Shown: one piece after another, positions 55,680 to 64,000 of the stretch
Layout: each line of letters starts with the position of its first letter
How positions within the stretch are numbered: position 1 is the stretch's first letter
Assembly (NCBI RefSeq): GCF_031344055.1
Contig: NZ_JADBEN010000003.1
Strand: one strand, 5' to 3'
Origin: Methylobacillus flagellatus_A
Lineage (GTDB): Bacteria; Pseudomonadota; Gammaproteobacteria; Burkholderiales; Methylophilaceae
Length of the DNA: 64,000 bases
The notes under the pieces: generated by a model
Told to the model about the DNA's origin: nothing
The model's input: the letters and a program-made list of their open reading frames with translations, nothing else
Databases searched by the model: none
Position numbers and translations under genes: made by a program

Positions 55680-58649
55680 ATGGCAATCACCCAACCCGCA
55701 GTCACCGAACAGCGCAACGGCCCGAGCACCAAGCAGAACCACGTGACCAACGTCACGCGCGTGCATGCGGACGCAGACGGCATCATCCGCCTGACGGAAA
55801 GCCATGGTGCGCTCAAATCGGTAGACGTTGCCGACGTCGACCTGGTGCTGGGCTTTGCCGATGGCAGCTACATCATCATCCCCAACGGCGCGCTCGACGC
55901 CCTGGAGGTCGACGCCCCCAAGGTCGAGTTCGACGGCGACAAATTCAACACCAGCCTGACCGAGCTGTTCCAGCAGGTCGGCACCGTCGACGCCGCCGAT
56001 GCCGGCAACCTGCGCATCATCAGCGAGAACATCGATACCCGCTTGACCGAGCTGCAGCCTGACGAGATCGACTACACCTCGCTGTTCATGGCGCTGAACA
56101 ACCATGCATCGGCACCTACAGCGCCTGCTGCCCCATTGCCACAAGCGCCCACCTTGCCTCAAGCCGCGCAAGTACAGCGCGGCAGCATCAATGGGCGCGG
56201 CAACAATAGCGGCGAATTTATGGATGCGATCATCCCGCCGAGGGTGGACCAGCCGTCGACTTATCGATTGGGCAATCGGGTTGAGTCTGCAGAAACCTTG
56301 CGAGATATACAGAATCTTGGTTTACCAGTTATCGATGGACAGTTATATGTCAGCCCTGAATTAAAAACCGGGACGGATTTCAGAAATGACTTGCCACTGG
56401 GCGCACGCGGTGCCATCGACCCAAGCAATCCATCGCATAACCCTGCAACTCCTGCTGCCCAAGCCCATCGCGAAGTGATTACTGGTACCGCAGGTAATGA
56501 CAACATCAATTTGAATTCTAACTTCGCTGCAACCGGCGAATGGTCCAAAAATCTCTATATCAGTACCAATGGATTTAATTCCATTGATTCATTCGTCATC
56601 ATGGCGAACGGAAACTTACCCGCTGGCTTTGATCTGAAACTTAACCCTGCCAGTACCGGCACGATTGGTAAAGATAGTAATGGTAATTGGGTTATTTCCG
56701 CTGATGCATTGCAACTTCAGGCAGATGGTTCATATGGCGTTGATCTTGAGCTGGTATATGACTTAACAGCAGACGGTGTCGCTGTCACACCTGTTGATTT
56801 TGTTTTGCAAGCAATTATTCACGGCCAAGTAGGGCCTTTCGCCTTCCAAGTATCCAAGGACCTCAATTTTAGCTATCGCGACGCCACAGAAGCTAATGAC
56901 TTCAACGTCATCGTCGACGGAAAGCCCTGGTTGATATTGCCTGCGCGAGGTATTGGGTATGACATCCATGCAGGTGAAGGCGACAACATCGTCCATGGTG
57001 GTGCCGGTAATGACCTCATCACCTCAGGTAACGGTAATAACGAGCTTTATGGCGGAGCCGGGAACGATACGCTACAAGGCGGCTCTGGTGCCAACAAATT
57101 TTTTGGCGACACTGGCAAGGATACCGTGACGTATGAAAATGCAGGAAGCAGCGTGGTTGTCAATTTGCTGGATAACCAAGTCAACAATATCACCAATATC
57201 CTGAATGTTGCGCAAAGCGGCAATGCGGCTGGGGACCAGTTTGACAGCATAGAAAACCTAGTAGGTTCGCAATATGCTGACCATTTGATCGGAGACAGGA
57301 ATGCCAACCATATTTTTGGTGGCGACGGGAACGATACAATTGAGGGCATAGGCAACACAATCGGTAACGGTGGCGATACTCTGGATGGTGGCACTGGTTC
57401 CAATACTGTGAGTTATGCGCATGCAGAGGACAATGTGACGGTCAACTTGGCTCAAGGTCATGGCCAAATTGCCGGATATGAGCGCGACAGCCTTAGCAAT
57501 TTCGATACCGTCATCGGAGCCATCAATCACTCCAACACTCTAACAGGTAACGGAAATGCCAATCTTCTGGTTGGCGGCAATTTAAATGACACCCTGCAAG
57601 GCGGCGCTGGAGCCGATACTCTGGATGGCGGCGGAGGTATCAATACCGCGCTTTATACGACCCAGGTCAATGTATCCTTGACTCCCGGCTTGATTACGGC
57701 AACCGGGGATGCCGCAGGGGACGTATTTATCGATATTCGCAACCTTGAAGCCACCACTGGCAACAACCGATTAATTGGCGATGCACAAGACAATTACATC
57801 AAAGGCGGCTCCGGGAACGATACTCTTGCCGGGATGGGTGGCAACGACACCTTGGATGGAGGTGGTACATGGAATGGAAGCACCTGGAATAACGGGGGAA
57901 ATAACACCGTCACGTACCAGTATATGACGAAAAACACAGGAGACTCCAGCACCAATGGTGTGGATATTACCCTCGCTAGCGGTAATACTCGCGGAACTGC
58001 TACGATCACTGGATCTGGCAACTCTGTTGGAACTGACGAATTAATCAATATCCAGAACGCCATTGGCTCGAATTTTAATGACACTATTCGGGGTTCTGCG
58101 AGTAATAACAACATCAATGCTGGTGCTGGAGATGACCTGATTTTCATTAATAATGGCGGCAAGGATACAGTATATGGAGGTGCGGGTGATGATACGGTTG
58201 TTGCATCAGTGGATGCCATTACTGGCAACGTCGCCAACAATTGGAGCAATCGATTTGCCCTAGTAGATGGGCAAGGTGGTACCGATACCCTGGCGCTGGA
58301 AGGGTTTGTCAATGGCGCTGCCTATGAACTGGCAACGCTGGTAGGTTTGGTACGCAGTATCGAGACTATCGATATTTCCCAGCAGGCCTATGGCCTGCAG
58401 GCAAGCTCGACCAATATGACAGTCAGCACCCAAAGCATCCAGGGATTGATGGCAAGCGGCAGCAGTTCTGTCATTAATATCGTTGGGGATAATACAGATA
58501 AACTAAGTTTCAGCTTAGGGGCTGGTGAAACAGTTTGGTTTAATGGATCTCAGCTTAGCTCAGCCATTGATTTGATTAATGCTGGCACTTATTCAATTCA
58601 TGATGCAAACAACAACGTCGTGGCGCAAGTGAACTGGACAGTGGCCTAG
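55680..58649 (+). CDS. RTX-type type I secreted protein (candidate adhesin)
   Basis: 989 residues. The N-terminal domain (about 1-145, with DLVLGFADGSYIIIPNGALDALEV) resembles the prefix/retention domains of BapA/SiiE-like adhesins. RTX calcium-binding nonapeptide blocks (GGxGNDxLx type) lie near residues 430-480, 540-580, 625-660, 695-730 and 800-845, for example YGGAGNDTLQGG and GGSGNDTLAGMGG. A short non-RTX end (VAQVNWTVA) probably includes the export signal. GC drops sharply from about base 56270 onward, so the N-terminal ~195 codons look native and the rest looks newer. It lies between the proton-channel gene and the ABC exporter and is surely their substrate. Confidence 0.88.
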   Translation: MAITQPAVTEQRNGPSTKQNHVTNVTRVHADADGIIRLTESHGALKSVDVADVDLVLGFADGSYIIIPNGALDALEVDAPKVEFDGDKFNTSLTELFQQVGTVDAADAGNLRIISENIDTRLTELQPDEIDYTSLFMALNNHASAPTAPAAPLPQAPTLPQAAQVQRGSINGRGNNSGEFMDAIIPPRVDQPSTYRLGNRVESAETLRDIQNLGLPVIDGQLYVSPELKTGTDFRNDLPLGARGAIDPSNPSHNPATPAAQAHREVITGTAGNDNINLNSNFAATGEWSKNLYISTNGFNSIDSFVIMANGNLPAGFDLKLNPASTGTIGKDSNGNWVISADALQLQADGSYGVDLELVYDLTADGVAVTPVDFVLQAIIHGQVGPFAFQVSKDLNFSYRDATEANDFNVIVDGKPWLILPARGIGYDIHAGEGDNIVHGGAGNDLITSGNGNNELYGGAGNDTLQGGSGANKFFGDTGKDTVTYENAGSSVVVNLLDNQVNNITNILNVAQSGNAAGDQFDSIENLVGSQYADHLIGDRNANHIFGGDGNDTIEGIGNTIGNGGDTLDGGTGSNTVSYAHAEDNVTVNLAQGHGQIAGYERDSLSNFDTVIGAINHSNTLTGNGNANLLVGGNLNDTLQGGAGADTLDGGGGINTALYTTQVNVSLTPGLITATGDAAGDVFIDIRNLEATTGNNRLIGDAQDNYIKGGSGNDTLAGMGGNDTLDGGGTWNGSTWNNGGNNTVTYQYMTKNTGDSSTNGVDITLASGNTRGTATITGSGNSVGTDELINIQNAIGSNFNDTIRGSASNNNINAGAGDDLIFINNGGKDTVYGGAGDDTVVASVDAITGNVANNWSNRFALVDGQGGTDTLALEGFVNGAAYELATLVGLVRSIETIDISQQAYGLQASSTNMTVSTQSIQGLMASGSSSVINIVGDNTDKLSFSLGAGETVWFNGSQLSSAIDLINAGTYSIHDANNNVVAQVNWTVA

Positions 58650-58650
58650 T

Positions 58651-60372
58651 GTGAACGAGGAACAATCGAAGGTCTTTTCCTCGCTATCCAGTTTGTGGGC
58701 GCTTTTACGCCAACAATGGCTTGAAGTCGGCCTTTCCAGCCTGTTGATCAACAGCGGCCAGATCCTGCTGCCGCTGTTCTCCATGCTGGTGTACGACAAG
58801 ATCGTCAGCAACGGCGTATTCGAGACGTTATGGGCGCTGGTGATCGGCATGCTGATCTTCATCGCGCTGGACGTGGGCATGCGCGTGACCCGCAACTGGA
58901 CGGTGGAACAGGTTGCGGCGGATATGGCCCGCAAGACGGATGAAGGTTTATGGCACAAGCTGCTCGCGGACCGCGACATGCCGGCGGGCGGCGTCGCCAC
59001 GTTCCTGGCGCATTACCGCGACCTGACCAATGCGCTCAATTTTGTTTCCTCCACTTATTTACTCGCGATTGCCGACCTGCCGTTCTACCTGCTCTATATG
59101 CTGGTGATCGGCTTCATTGCCTGGCCGATCATGATCTTGGTCGGCGTGCTGACCTTGGTTTACGCCGGCATCGGTTATCTCGTGCAACGCCAGACCCTGC
59201 GCCTCAATCGTGATGCCGAACAGATATCCACTCAGCGCATGGCCTATATCGGCGAAGTCTTGCAAGGGATGGAGGTGGTGCGCACGGTTCCGGGCGTCAC
59301 AGGCTTGCTGCAGGGCTGGCGCACGCAATCCGAAAAGGTCAGCGACCTGGAAGCGGCGCGCAGGCTTTCCGCCAGCCACAGCAACACGCTTTCCGCCGGC
59401 ATGATGACGTTCACCACCGTCGCCGTGTTGACGCTTGGCACCTACCTGATCGAAGCGCGCATGCTGTCCGTGGGCGGCCTCATCGCCTGCTCGTTGCTAG
59501 CGGCGCGCGCCATGATGCTGGTCACGTCGCTGTACTTGGTATTGGGCAAATGGGAAGACTTCGCCCGCTCCGCCAAACGCATGGATGCCTTGCTGGAATC
59601 CGGCAAGGCGGCGCATGGGGTCAGCCATGACATCGAACAATCCGCCCCGCATGCTTCATTCAAGGTCAGCAAGCCGGAGGCGAGGGGCGACATCACACTG
59701 CTGCGCTTAAGCAAGCGCTATCCCGACCGGCCTGCCGCGCTGGACAACGTCACGCTCAATATCGCCGCAGGCGAGAAAATCGGCCTGCTGGGGCGTCCGG
59801 GCGCAGGCAAGAGCACCCTGCTCAAGCTGATCGCCGGCCTGAGCATCGCGGATGAAGGCGAAGTGTTGATCGACGGCTACGAATTGCATGCCATTTCCCC
59901 CGCAGACCGTGCGCGCTGGCTGGCTTACAAGCCGCAGGAGCCCGTGCTGTTTGCCGGCACGCTGGAAGCCAACTTGCTATTGGCAGGCAGCAAACCGCAC
60001 AGCGAACGCATGGAGCGCGCGCTGTGGGCCTCCGGCCTGGAAGAAGAACTCAAGCAAGGCCGCCTCACCCTCACCATGGCGCTTGCCGACCGCGGCAGCA
60101 ACCTTTCCGGCGGGCAACGCCAAAAGGTCGCCCTGGCGCGCGCTTTCGCCCAGAGCAGCAACATCCTGCTGCTCGACGAACCCAGCCTGGGGCTGGACCC
60201 GGAAGGCGAACAGCTTCTGGCGCAACGCCTGCCGCAGGTGGTGGGCAACGGCAACCTGATCATGATCAGCCATAGCGCCGCCATGATGACGGCGGTTCAG
60301 CGCATCATTGCCCTGGACGGCGGCAAGATTGCGGCTGATGGGCCGAAAGAGAAGTTACTGCGCCCTGCTTGA
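58651..60372 (+). CDS. Type I secretion ABC exporter (HlyB/PrtD-like permease-ATPase)
   Basis: 573 residues: a six-helix ABC transporter domain (about 25-310, with GLSSLLINSGQILLPLFSMLVYDKIVSNG) and an ATPase domain (about 345-573). Motifs: Walker A GRPGAGKSTLL, Q-loop AYKPQEPVLFAGTL, signature LSGGQRQKVALARA, Walker B ILLLDEPSLGLD and H-loop MISHSA. There is no N-terminal peptidase-like (C39) domain, so it is of the shorter PrtD/LapB-ATPase kind. Start is a GTG, one base after the RTX stop, so the two are tightly coupled. It drives export of the RTX protein through HlyD and TolC. Confidence 0.94.
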   Translation: MNEEQSKVFSSLSSLWALLRQQWLEVGLSSLLINSGQILLPLFSMLVYDKIVSNGVFETLWALVIGMLIFIALDVGMRVTRNWTVEQVAADMARKTDEGLWHKLLADRDMPAGGVATFLAHYRDLTNALNFVSSTYLLAIADLPFYLLYMLVIGFIAWPIMILVGVLTLVYAGIGYLVQRQTLRLNRDAEQISTQRMAYIGEVLQGMEVVRTVPGVTGLLQGWRTQSEKVSDLEAARRLSASHSNTLSAGMMTFTTVAVLTLGTYLIEARMLSVGGLIACSLLAARAMMLVTSLYLVLGKWEDFARSAKRMDALLESGKAAHGVSHDIEQSAPHASFKVSKPEARGDITLLRLSKRYPDRPAALDNVTLNIAAGEKIGLLGRPGAGKSTLLKLIAGLSIADEGEVLIDGYELHAISPADRARWLAYKPQEPVLFAGTLEANLLLAGSKPHSERMERALWASGLEEELKQGRLTLTMALADRGSNLSGGQRQKVALARAFAQSSNILLLDEPSLGLDPEGEQLLAQRLPQVVGNGNLIMISHSAAMMTAVQRIIALDGGKIAADGPKEKLLRPA

Positions 60373-60459
60373 GTATTGATTAAAAAATCACCAGAAAAAA
60401 CTCAACTCATACATGAGATAATTCAGCGCCCTAAAAGCAACAATAAAAGAATTGGATGA

Positions 60460-61317
60460 ATGCAAAAACAAGACTATTTACAACTGGTAAAACCATTTAT
60501 TAAGTACCTCAGTGAAGCGTGGAGCGGTCACTTTCCACATACATTTGAAATTAGAGATACATCTTGGATTAGATATCGAAATGGTAATGCAAACTGGCAT
60601 GTCAACAACCTGAAAGAAGCGTATCAACACTATTGGTGGGATAACGATGCCGAATACGTTACGAGTAAGGTGACAGGATTTAGGAACGCTTGGCTAAAAG
60701 CACTTGCCATTCAAAATCCTGTTGACTCTGAAGCCGCAGCAAAACTAGTGGTATATGACATATTCAAATGGGGCGGGGTCAATGCATGTAAAAAGAAAGC
60801 TGAACAAACTGAAAATATCAGAGAACACATCACTCAAGCCTTAGATATTTTGCTAGGAGAGTCTGATGATATTCCGCAATTTTCTGAATCCGGCTTTTAC
60901 ATGAATTCTGGTTACACTAAAGTGTATGCCATATTAAATAGCCAACTGATTATTTATGATGGTCGCGTTGGCGCAGCTCTTGGACTGATAGCACGAAACT
61001 TTTTAGAGAACACTCAACTCCCTAAAAATACTCACAATGAATTAGTTCCATTGCTACGTTTTCCTTTCAAAATAGAACGTGCATCAGGCAATAGATCATA
61101 TATCTCTCCGACCCAATCAACTCGCAATCCGTCCTTAGGACAATACACTTTTGACGCTTTAAACACTCCCTCTAAAAATCATGCCTTACATGCAAAATGG
61201 ATGGTAAGAGCATCCTGGATTGTAGAAGCCATGTTGAAACAACTCAATGACTCAACCATTACCAGCCGTAATATAGAGTCTGCACTTTTTATGGTGGGTT
61301 ACAAAGTTACATCTTAA
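60460..61317 (+). CDS. AT-rich orphan protein of unknown function
   Basis: 285 residues, no signal peptide and no membrane helix. I recognise no family. Visible landmarks are many aromatic residues in the first 80 (HYWWDNDAEYVTSKVTGFRNAW), a WGGVNACKKKAEQT stretch, and QLIIYDGRVGAALGLIARNFLE near residue 165-190. The gene is much richer in A and T than its neighbours and uses codons such as AAA, TTA and ATA freely, which points to recent transfer. It stands alone after the secretion operon and before a decayed antitoxin gene, so this spot may be an insertion point for foreign DNA. The product looks cytoplasmic. Confidence 0.75.
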   Translation: MQKQDYLQLVKPFIKYLSEAWSGHFPHTFEIRDTSWIRYRNGNANWHVNNLKEAYQHYWWDNDAEYVTSKVTGFRNAWLKALAIQNPVDSEAAAKLVVYDIFKWGGVNACKKKAEQTENIREHITQALDILLGESDDIPQFSESGFYMNSGYTKVYAILNSQLIIYDGRVGAALGLIARNFLENTQLPKNTHNELVPLLRFPFKIERASGNRSYISPTQSTRNPSLGQYTFDALNTPSKNHALHAKWMVRASWIVEAMLKQLNDSTITSRNIESALFMVGYKVTS

Positions 61318-61323
61318 AATTTC

Positions 61324-61565
61324 ATGTCTTCAGACAGCAACAAAAGTATTACCGCACAGATACCACTTACTTTGGCAACAAGGTTGACCAGATAGCATCT
61401 CGCCTGAATCGCTCCCGTGGCTGGATAATAAAACAAGCGCTCTCAGCCTGGCCGGCACAAGAGGAAGATAGGGAACGGCTTTGGCAGACGTAGACCAAGG
61501 CCATGTGATTGATCACAGTACAGGCTTGGGCTGAAAGCTTGGGAACTGATACCCAGCTCCCTTGT
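61324..61565 (+). pseudogene. Decayed CopG/ribbon-helix-helix antitoxin
   Basis: No intact frame, but three frames in turn give a typical RHH antitoxin: MSSDSNKSITAQIPLTLAT from 61324, then KVDQIASRLNRSRGWIIKQA and LSAWPAQEEDRERL after a 1-bp loss near 61380. After another near 61480 comes LADVDQGHVIDH, and after a third shift near 61525 VQAWAESLGTDTQLP. Stops appear in every frame. No toxin gene (ParE/RelE) follows. A relic of a toxin-antitoxin module next to the AT-rich orphan gene. The remaining sequence to 61678 shows no gene. Confidence 0.75.
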
Positions 61566-61677
61566 TCCATTAATAAAACATGTTGATACCACATGCCTCA
61601 TTAATGGAACACTTCTGTGTAACCCCAAGATTTACTAGGCATTTAGCTATCAACACTCCACATGAAATACCTATAGC

Positions 61678-61704
61678 AAAAAGCCAGCAATCGCTGGCTT
61701 TTTT
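61678..61704. terminator. Bidirectional intrinsic terminator
   Basis: AAAAAGCCAGC, 4-nt loop, GCTGGCTTTTTT. It follows the small YqaE-like gene on the minus strand by 15 bp and would also stop rightward transcripts. Confidence 0.9.
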
Positions 61705-61718
61705 ATTTTGGGTGTTTC

Positions 61719-61907
61719 CTACTTTTGCAATGCTCTCTGGATTTTCTGGTCGGTTTTATATTCGCTCAGCGCATACACGGACCAGATTGCCGCTGGCAGC
61801 CAGCCGATGATGGTGATTTGCAGGATCAGGCAGATGATGCCCGCAATCGGACGGCCAATCGTGAAGAACTGCAGCCAAGGCAGGAAAATGGCAAGAATCA
61901 GGCGCAT
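61719..61907 (-). CDS. YqaE/Pmp3-family small membrane protein
   Basis: 62 residues with two hydrophobic helices (about 1-17 and 21-47). The family pattern is clear: FLPWLQFFTIGRPIAGIICLILQITIIGWLPAAIWSVYAL. These proteolipids sit in the cytoplasmic membrane and are often induced by salt or membrane stress. Single gene with its own terminator, 40 bp after lysA in the same direction. An AGGAG ribosome site lies just upstream of the ATG. Confidence 0.9.
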   Translation of the reverse strand: MRLILAIFLPWLQFFTIGRPIAGIICLILQITIIGWLPAAIWSVYALSEYKTDQKIQRALQK

Positions 61908-61946
61908 TTCAATCTCCTCTTTGTCTTTTGAACTTGTTGCGACAGT

Positions 61947-63203
61947 TTAGCCCAGAATCTTTTCCAGGGCGAACAGTTGCGCGATGGTCTCGCGCTCGCG
62001 GATCAGGTAAACTTTGTCGCCATCCACCATGATTTCGGCAGCGCGGGGGCGGGTGTTGTAGTTGGAGCTCATGCTCATGCCGTAGGCGCCGGCGGACAAC
62101 ACCGCAAGCAAGTCGCCTTGCTGCAATGCCAGCCTGCGGTCATGGCCGAGAAAATCGCCGCTTTCGCAAACCGGGCCGACAATCTCGTAAACCTGGGCGG
62201 CAGTTTGGTCTTCAACAGGCTCGACCGCCGCGATCTCATGATAGGCATCGTAGAGCGCCGGGCGCATGAGGTCGTTCATGGCGGCATCCACAATGGCAAA
62301 GTTCTTGGCTTCGGTATGCTTGAGGTATTCCACCTTGGTAATCAGCGCGCCGGCATTTCCCACCAGCGCCCGCCCAGGCTCGAACACCAGCTTGACCTTG
62401 CGGTCGCCCAGCTTTTGCAGCATGGCGGCGGCGTACGCTGCAAAATCAGGCGGCGTCTCGTCGGCATAGCATATGCCGATACCGCCGCCGAGATCGATAT
62501 GCTCAACCCTGATGCCTTCGGCTTCCAGCTGGTCCACCAGCGCCAACACCCGGTCGAACGCATCCAGGAACGGCGACAGCTCGGTCAATTGCGAGCCGAT
62601 GTGGCAATCCACGCCATGTACGGCAATGTTAGGCAAGCTGGCTGCATGCTTGTACAGGCTGAAGGCATCCTCATACGCGACCCCGAACTTGTTGTTCTTG
62701 AGCCCGGTGGAAATGTAGGGGTGCGTCTTGGCGTCCACGTTCGGGTTGACGCGCAATGAAACCGGCGCCGTCTTGCCCAAGCGGGCAGCAACGTCATTGA
62801 GCCGGTCCAGCTCGCTGGCGGATTCCACATTGAAGCAGAAAATCCCCGCATCCAATGCCGCCTGCATTTCCGCTTCGGTCTTGCCCACGCCGGAGAACAC
62901 CACCTTGGCAGGGTCGCCGCCCGCAGCCAGCACCCGCGCCAGTTCGCCGCCGGAGACAATGTCAAAGCCAGCGCCCAGGCGGGCGAACAGGTTGAGCACC
63001 GCCAGGCTGGGGTTGGACTTCACCGCGAAGCAGACAAGATGGTCCGTGCCTGCAAACCCCGCTGCAAAACGGGTATAGGCGTTTTCCAGGGCGGCACGGG
63101 AATAGACATAGCTCGGCGTGCCGAACTCTTCGGCAACACGGGTCAACGGCACGTTTTCGGCATGCAGGATGCCATTCTTCAACTGAAATGGATTCACGGA
63201 CAA
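61947..63203 (-). CDS. lysA: Diaminopimelate decarboxylase
   Basis: 418 residues. PLP-dependent alanine-racemase-like barrel with the PLP lysine in LVCFAVKSNPSLAVLNLFARLGAGFDIVSGGEL, then HIDLGGGIGICY, FEPGRALVGNAGAL, and the C-terminal CESGDFLGHDR and SAGAYGMSMSSNYNTRPR. It converts meso-DAP to lysine, the last step of lysine synthesis. No ATG is available at the start: TTG at 63203 or GTG at 63197 must be used. The TTG overlaps the region just after the lptM stop, so translation is likely coupled. Confidence 0.97.
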   Translation of the reverse strand: MSVNPFQLKNGILHAENVPLTRVAEEFGTPSYVYSRAALENAYTRFAAGFAGTDHLVCFAVKSNPSLAVLNLFARLGAGFDIVSGGELARVLAAGGDPAKVVFSGVGKTEAEMQAALDAGIFCFNVESASELDRLNDVAARLGKTAPVSLRVNPNVDAKTHPYISTGLKNNKFGVAYEDAFSLYKHAASLPNIAVHGVDCHIGSQLTELSPFLDAFDRVLALVDQLEAEGIRVEHIDLGGGIGICYADETPPDFAAYAAAMLQKLGDRKVKLVFEPGRALVGNAGALITKVEYLKHTEAKNFAIVDAAMNDLMRPALYDAYHEIAAVEPVEDQTAAQVYEIVGPVCESGDFLGHDRRLALQQGDLLAVLSAGAYGMSMSSNYNTRPRAAEIMVDGDKVYLIRERETIAQLFALEKILG

Positions 63204-63204
63204 C

Positions 63205-63333
63205 TCATCGGGAAGGTTGTTGTTGCGGCTGCGGTTCCTGCGGGTACTGCTTTTCCGGGATATAAAGGTCGCCCTTGGTGCCGCATGCGGCCAAGGTCAG
63301 GCTTGCAATCAGGATCAGGAAGCAGAAGCGCAT
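63205..63333 (-). CDS. lptM: LptM-like small lipoprotein
   Basis: A 42-residue frame beginning MRFCFLILIASLTLAACGTKG with a lipobox (LAAC, Cys17) and continuing GDLYIPEK, then a Gln/Pro-rich end. This is the LptM (YifL) pattern, a lipoprotein that helps the LPS transporter LptD mature in the outer membrane. It lies directly before lysA, its usual place in many Gammaproteobacteria and Betaproteobacteria. Confidence 0.92.
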   Translation of the reverse strand: MRFCFLILIASLTLAACGTKGDLYIPEKQYPQEPQPQQQPSR

Positions 63334-63392
63334 ATTGTTTGGATGCAAAGAGATTATTTTAACACAAGGCTATCGCGGCTTCGGCAATGCCG

Positions 63393-64000
63393 TCAGGGCA
63401 CTTCCGCGTAGCGCATGCGCGATTCGATGATGCCCGCCTTGCGGATCAAGCCGCGCGCTTCACGATGCTTGTCGTAATAGCGCGGATTCGGGATCATCGC
63501 CGCCAGCTTGGCGGCCTGGGCGGCGCTCAGGCTGGCGGCGCTGGTCTTGTAGTAATGCCGCGCGGCAGCCTCGGCGCCGAACACGCCATTACCCCACTCG
63601 ATCACATTGAGGTAAATCTCGAAAATCCTGCGCTTGCTCATCATGCGCTCCAGCATCCAGGTGATCGCGGCCTCTTCCAGCTTGCGCCAGGGCGTGCGCC
63701 CGGTGGAAAGGAACAGGTTCTTGGCAAGCTGCTGGCTGATGGTGGAGCCGCCCGCGACGATCTTGCCTTTTTGCCAATTCTTTTCATATGCCTTCTGGAT
63801 GCCGTCCCAATCGAATCCCTCATGGCCGACGAACTTGGCGTCCTCGGACGCAATCACCGCGCGCTTGAGGTTGCGGGAAATCTGCTGGTACTCCACCCAC
63901 TGATGCTTGAGCGTCGCGTCGGGGTTGTCTTGCCGCAACGTCGCCAAGCTGGTGCGCATGAAAGCGCTGCTTGAGGGGTTATGCTCCACCCACCAGAGGA
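63393..64000 (-). CDS. mtgA: Monofunctional peptidoglycan glycosyltransferase, cut by the window edge
   Basis: The frame is open to the last base, so the N-terminal membrane anchor lies outside the window; about 202 residues are present. The GT51 domain is clear: ISRNLKRAVIASEDAKFVGHEGFDWDGIQKA (catalytic Glu in ASEDAKF), GGSTISQQLAKNLFLS, RKLEEAAITWMLERMMSKRRIFEIYLNVIEWG and AARHYYKTSAASLSAAQAAKLAAMIPNP. MtgA polymerises lipid II glycan strands at the inner membrane. A GTG at 63989 would be inside the protein and is not the real start. Confidence 0.95.
   Translation of the reverse strand, partial: LWWVEHNPSSSAFMRTSLATLRQDNPDATLKHQWVEYQQISRNLKRAVIASEDAKFVGHEGFDWDGIQKAYEKNWQKGKIVAGGSTISQQLAKNLFLSTGRTPWRKLEEAAITWMLERMMSKRRIFEIYLNVIEWGNGVFGAEAAARHYYKTSAASLSAAQAAKLAAMIPNPRYYDKHREARGLIRKAGIIESRMRYAEVP

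Noticed and set aside
1..64000. CRISPR arrays, tRNA or rRNA genes, prophage or insertion-sequence transposases
   Set aside because: No regularly spaced short repeats, no cloverleaf-like or rRNA-like stretches and no transposase frames were seen in the gaps between genes.

Overview
The window reads as a chromosomal segment of a betaproteobacterium, most likely a methylotroph of the family Methylophilaceae (Methylobacillus/Methylovorus-like). The reasons are an EpsA-type LuxR regulator (a family named from the Methylobacillus methanolan cluster), seven PEP-CTERM exosortase substrates, moderate-to-high GC, and the housekeeping context ssb-MFS-uvrA, ispH, purU, lptM-lysA and mtgA. The genus is inference; no rRNA or tRNA gene was seen.

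Layout. 1-3 kb: three PEP-CTERM proteins, two of them tandem paralogues. 3-8.7 kb: a minus-strand operon for a complete Ton-like energy module (an ExbB fused to periplasmic DUF2341/LamG-like domains, two ExbD, TonB), a putative porin and a coiled-coil periplasmic protein. 8.8-20.3 kb: a two-partner secretion pair, TpsB and a 3282-residue filamentous-haemagglutinin-like TpsA. 20.5-24.7 kb: a secreted periplasmic-binding-protein-like protein, a PEP-CTERM protein, the EpsA-like LuxR regulator and a divergent lytic transglycosylase. 25.4-34.7 kb: a ten-gene minus-strand type II secretion/type IV pilus-like operon with a PilM/PilN/PilO-like inner platform. 34.9-45 kb: a CBS-GGDEF-EAL protein, a Fur-box-preceded PEP-CTERM zinc-protease-like protein, ssb, a YajR-like MFS transporter, uvrA and two PEP-CTERM proteins. 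45-50 kb: housekeeping genes. 50-60.4 kb: a six-gene plus-strand type I secretion operon (TolC, MotB/SiiA-like, HlyD, MotA/SiiB-like, RTX protein, ABC exporter), organised like the Salmonella SPI-4 sii locus. 60.5-64 kb: an AT-rich orphan, a decayed antitoxin gene, YqaE, lysA, lptM and the 3'-terminal part of mtgA.

How it fits together. The window is dominated by export of large surface proteins: PEP-CTERM cargo, a TPS adhesin, an RTX protein and a T2SS-like machine. Two separate proton-channel modules (ExbB/ExbD/TonB and MotA/MotB-like) sit beside two different adhesin exporters. An inverted repeat (TAGTCC, 4-nt spacer, GGACTA) lies upstream of three PEP-CTERM genes and of the type I operon. 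At the first PEP-CTERM gene and the type I operon its centre falls near -42 relative to a plausible -10 box, the classical position for LuxR-type activators. The EpsA-like regulator encoded here is the obvious candidate reader, which would make this a matrix/adhesion regulon.

Two copies of a ~630-bp nested palindromic repeat fill two convergent intergenic gaps and show paired (compensatory) base changes in their hairpins.
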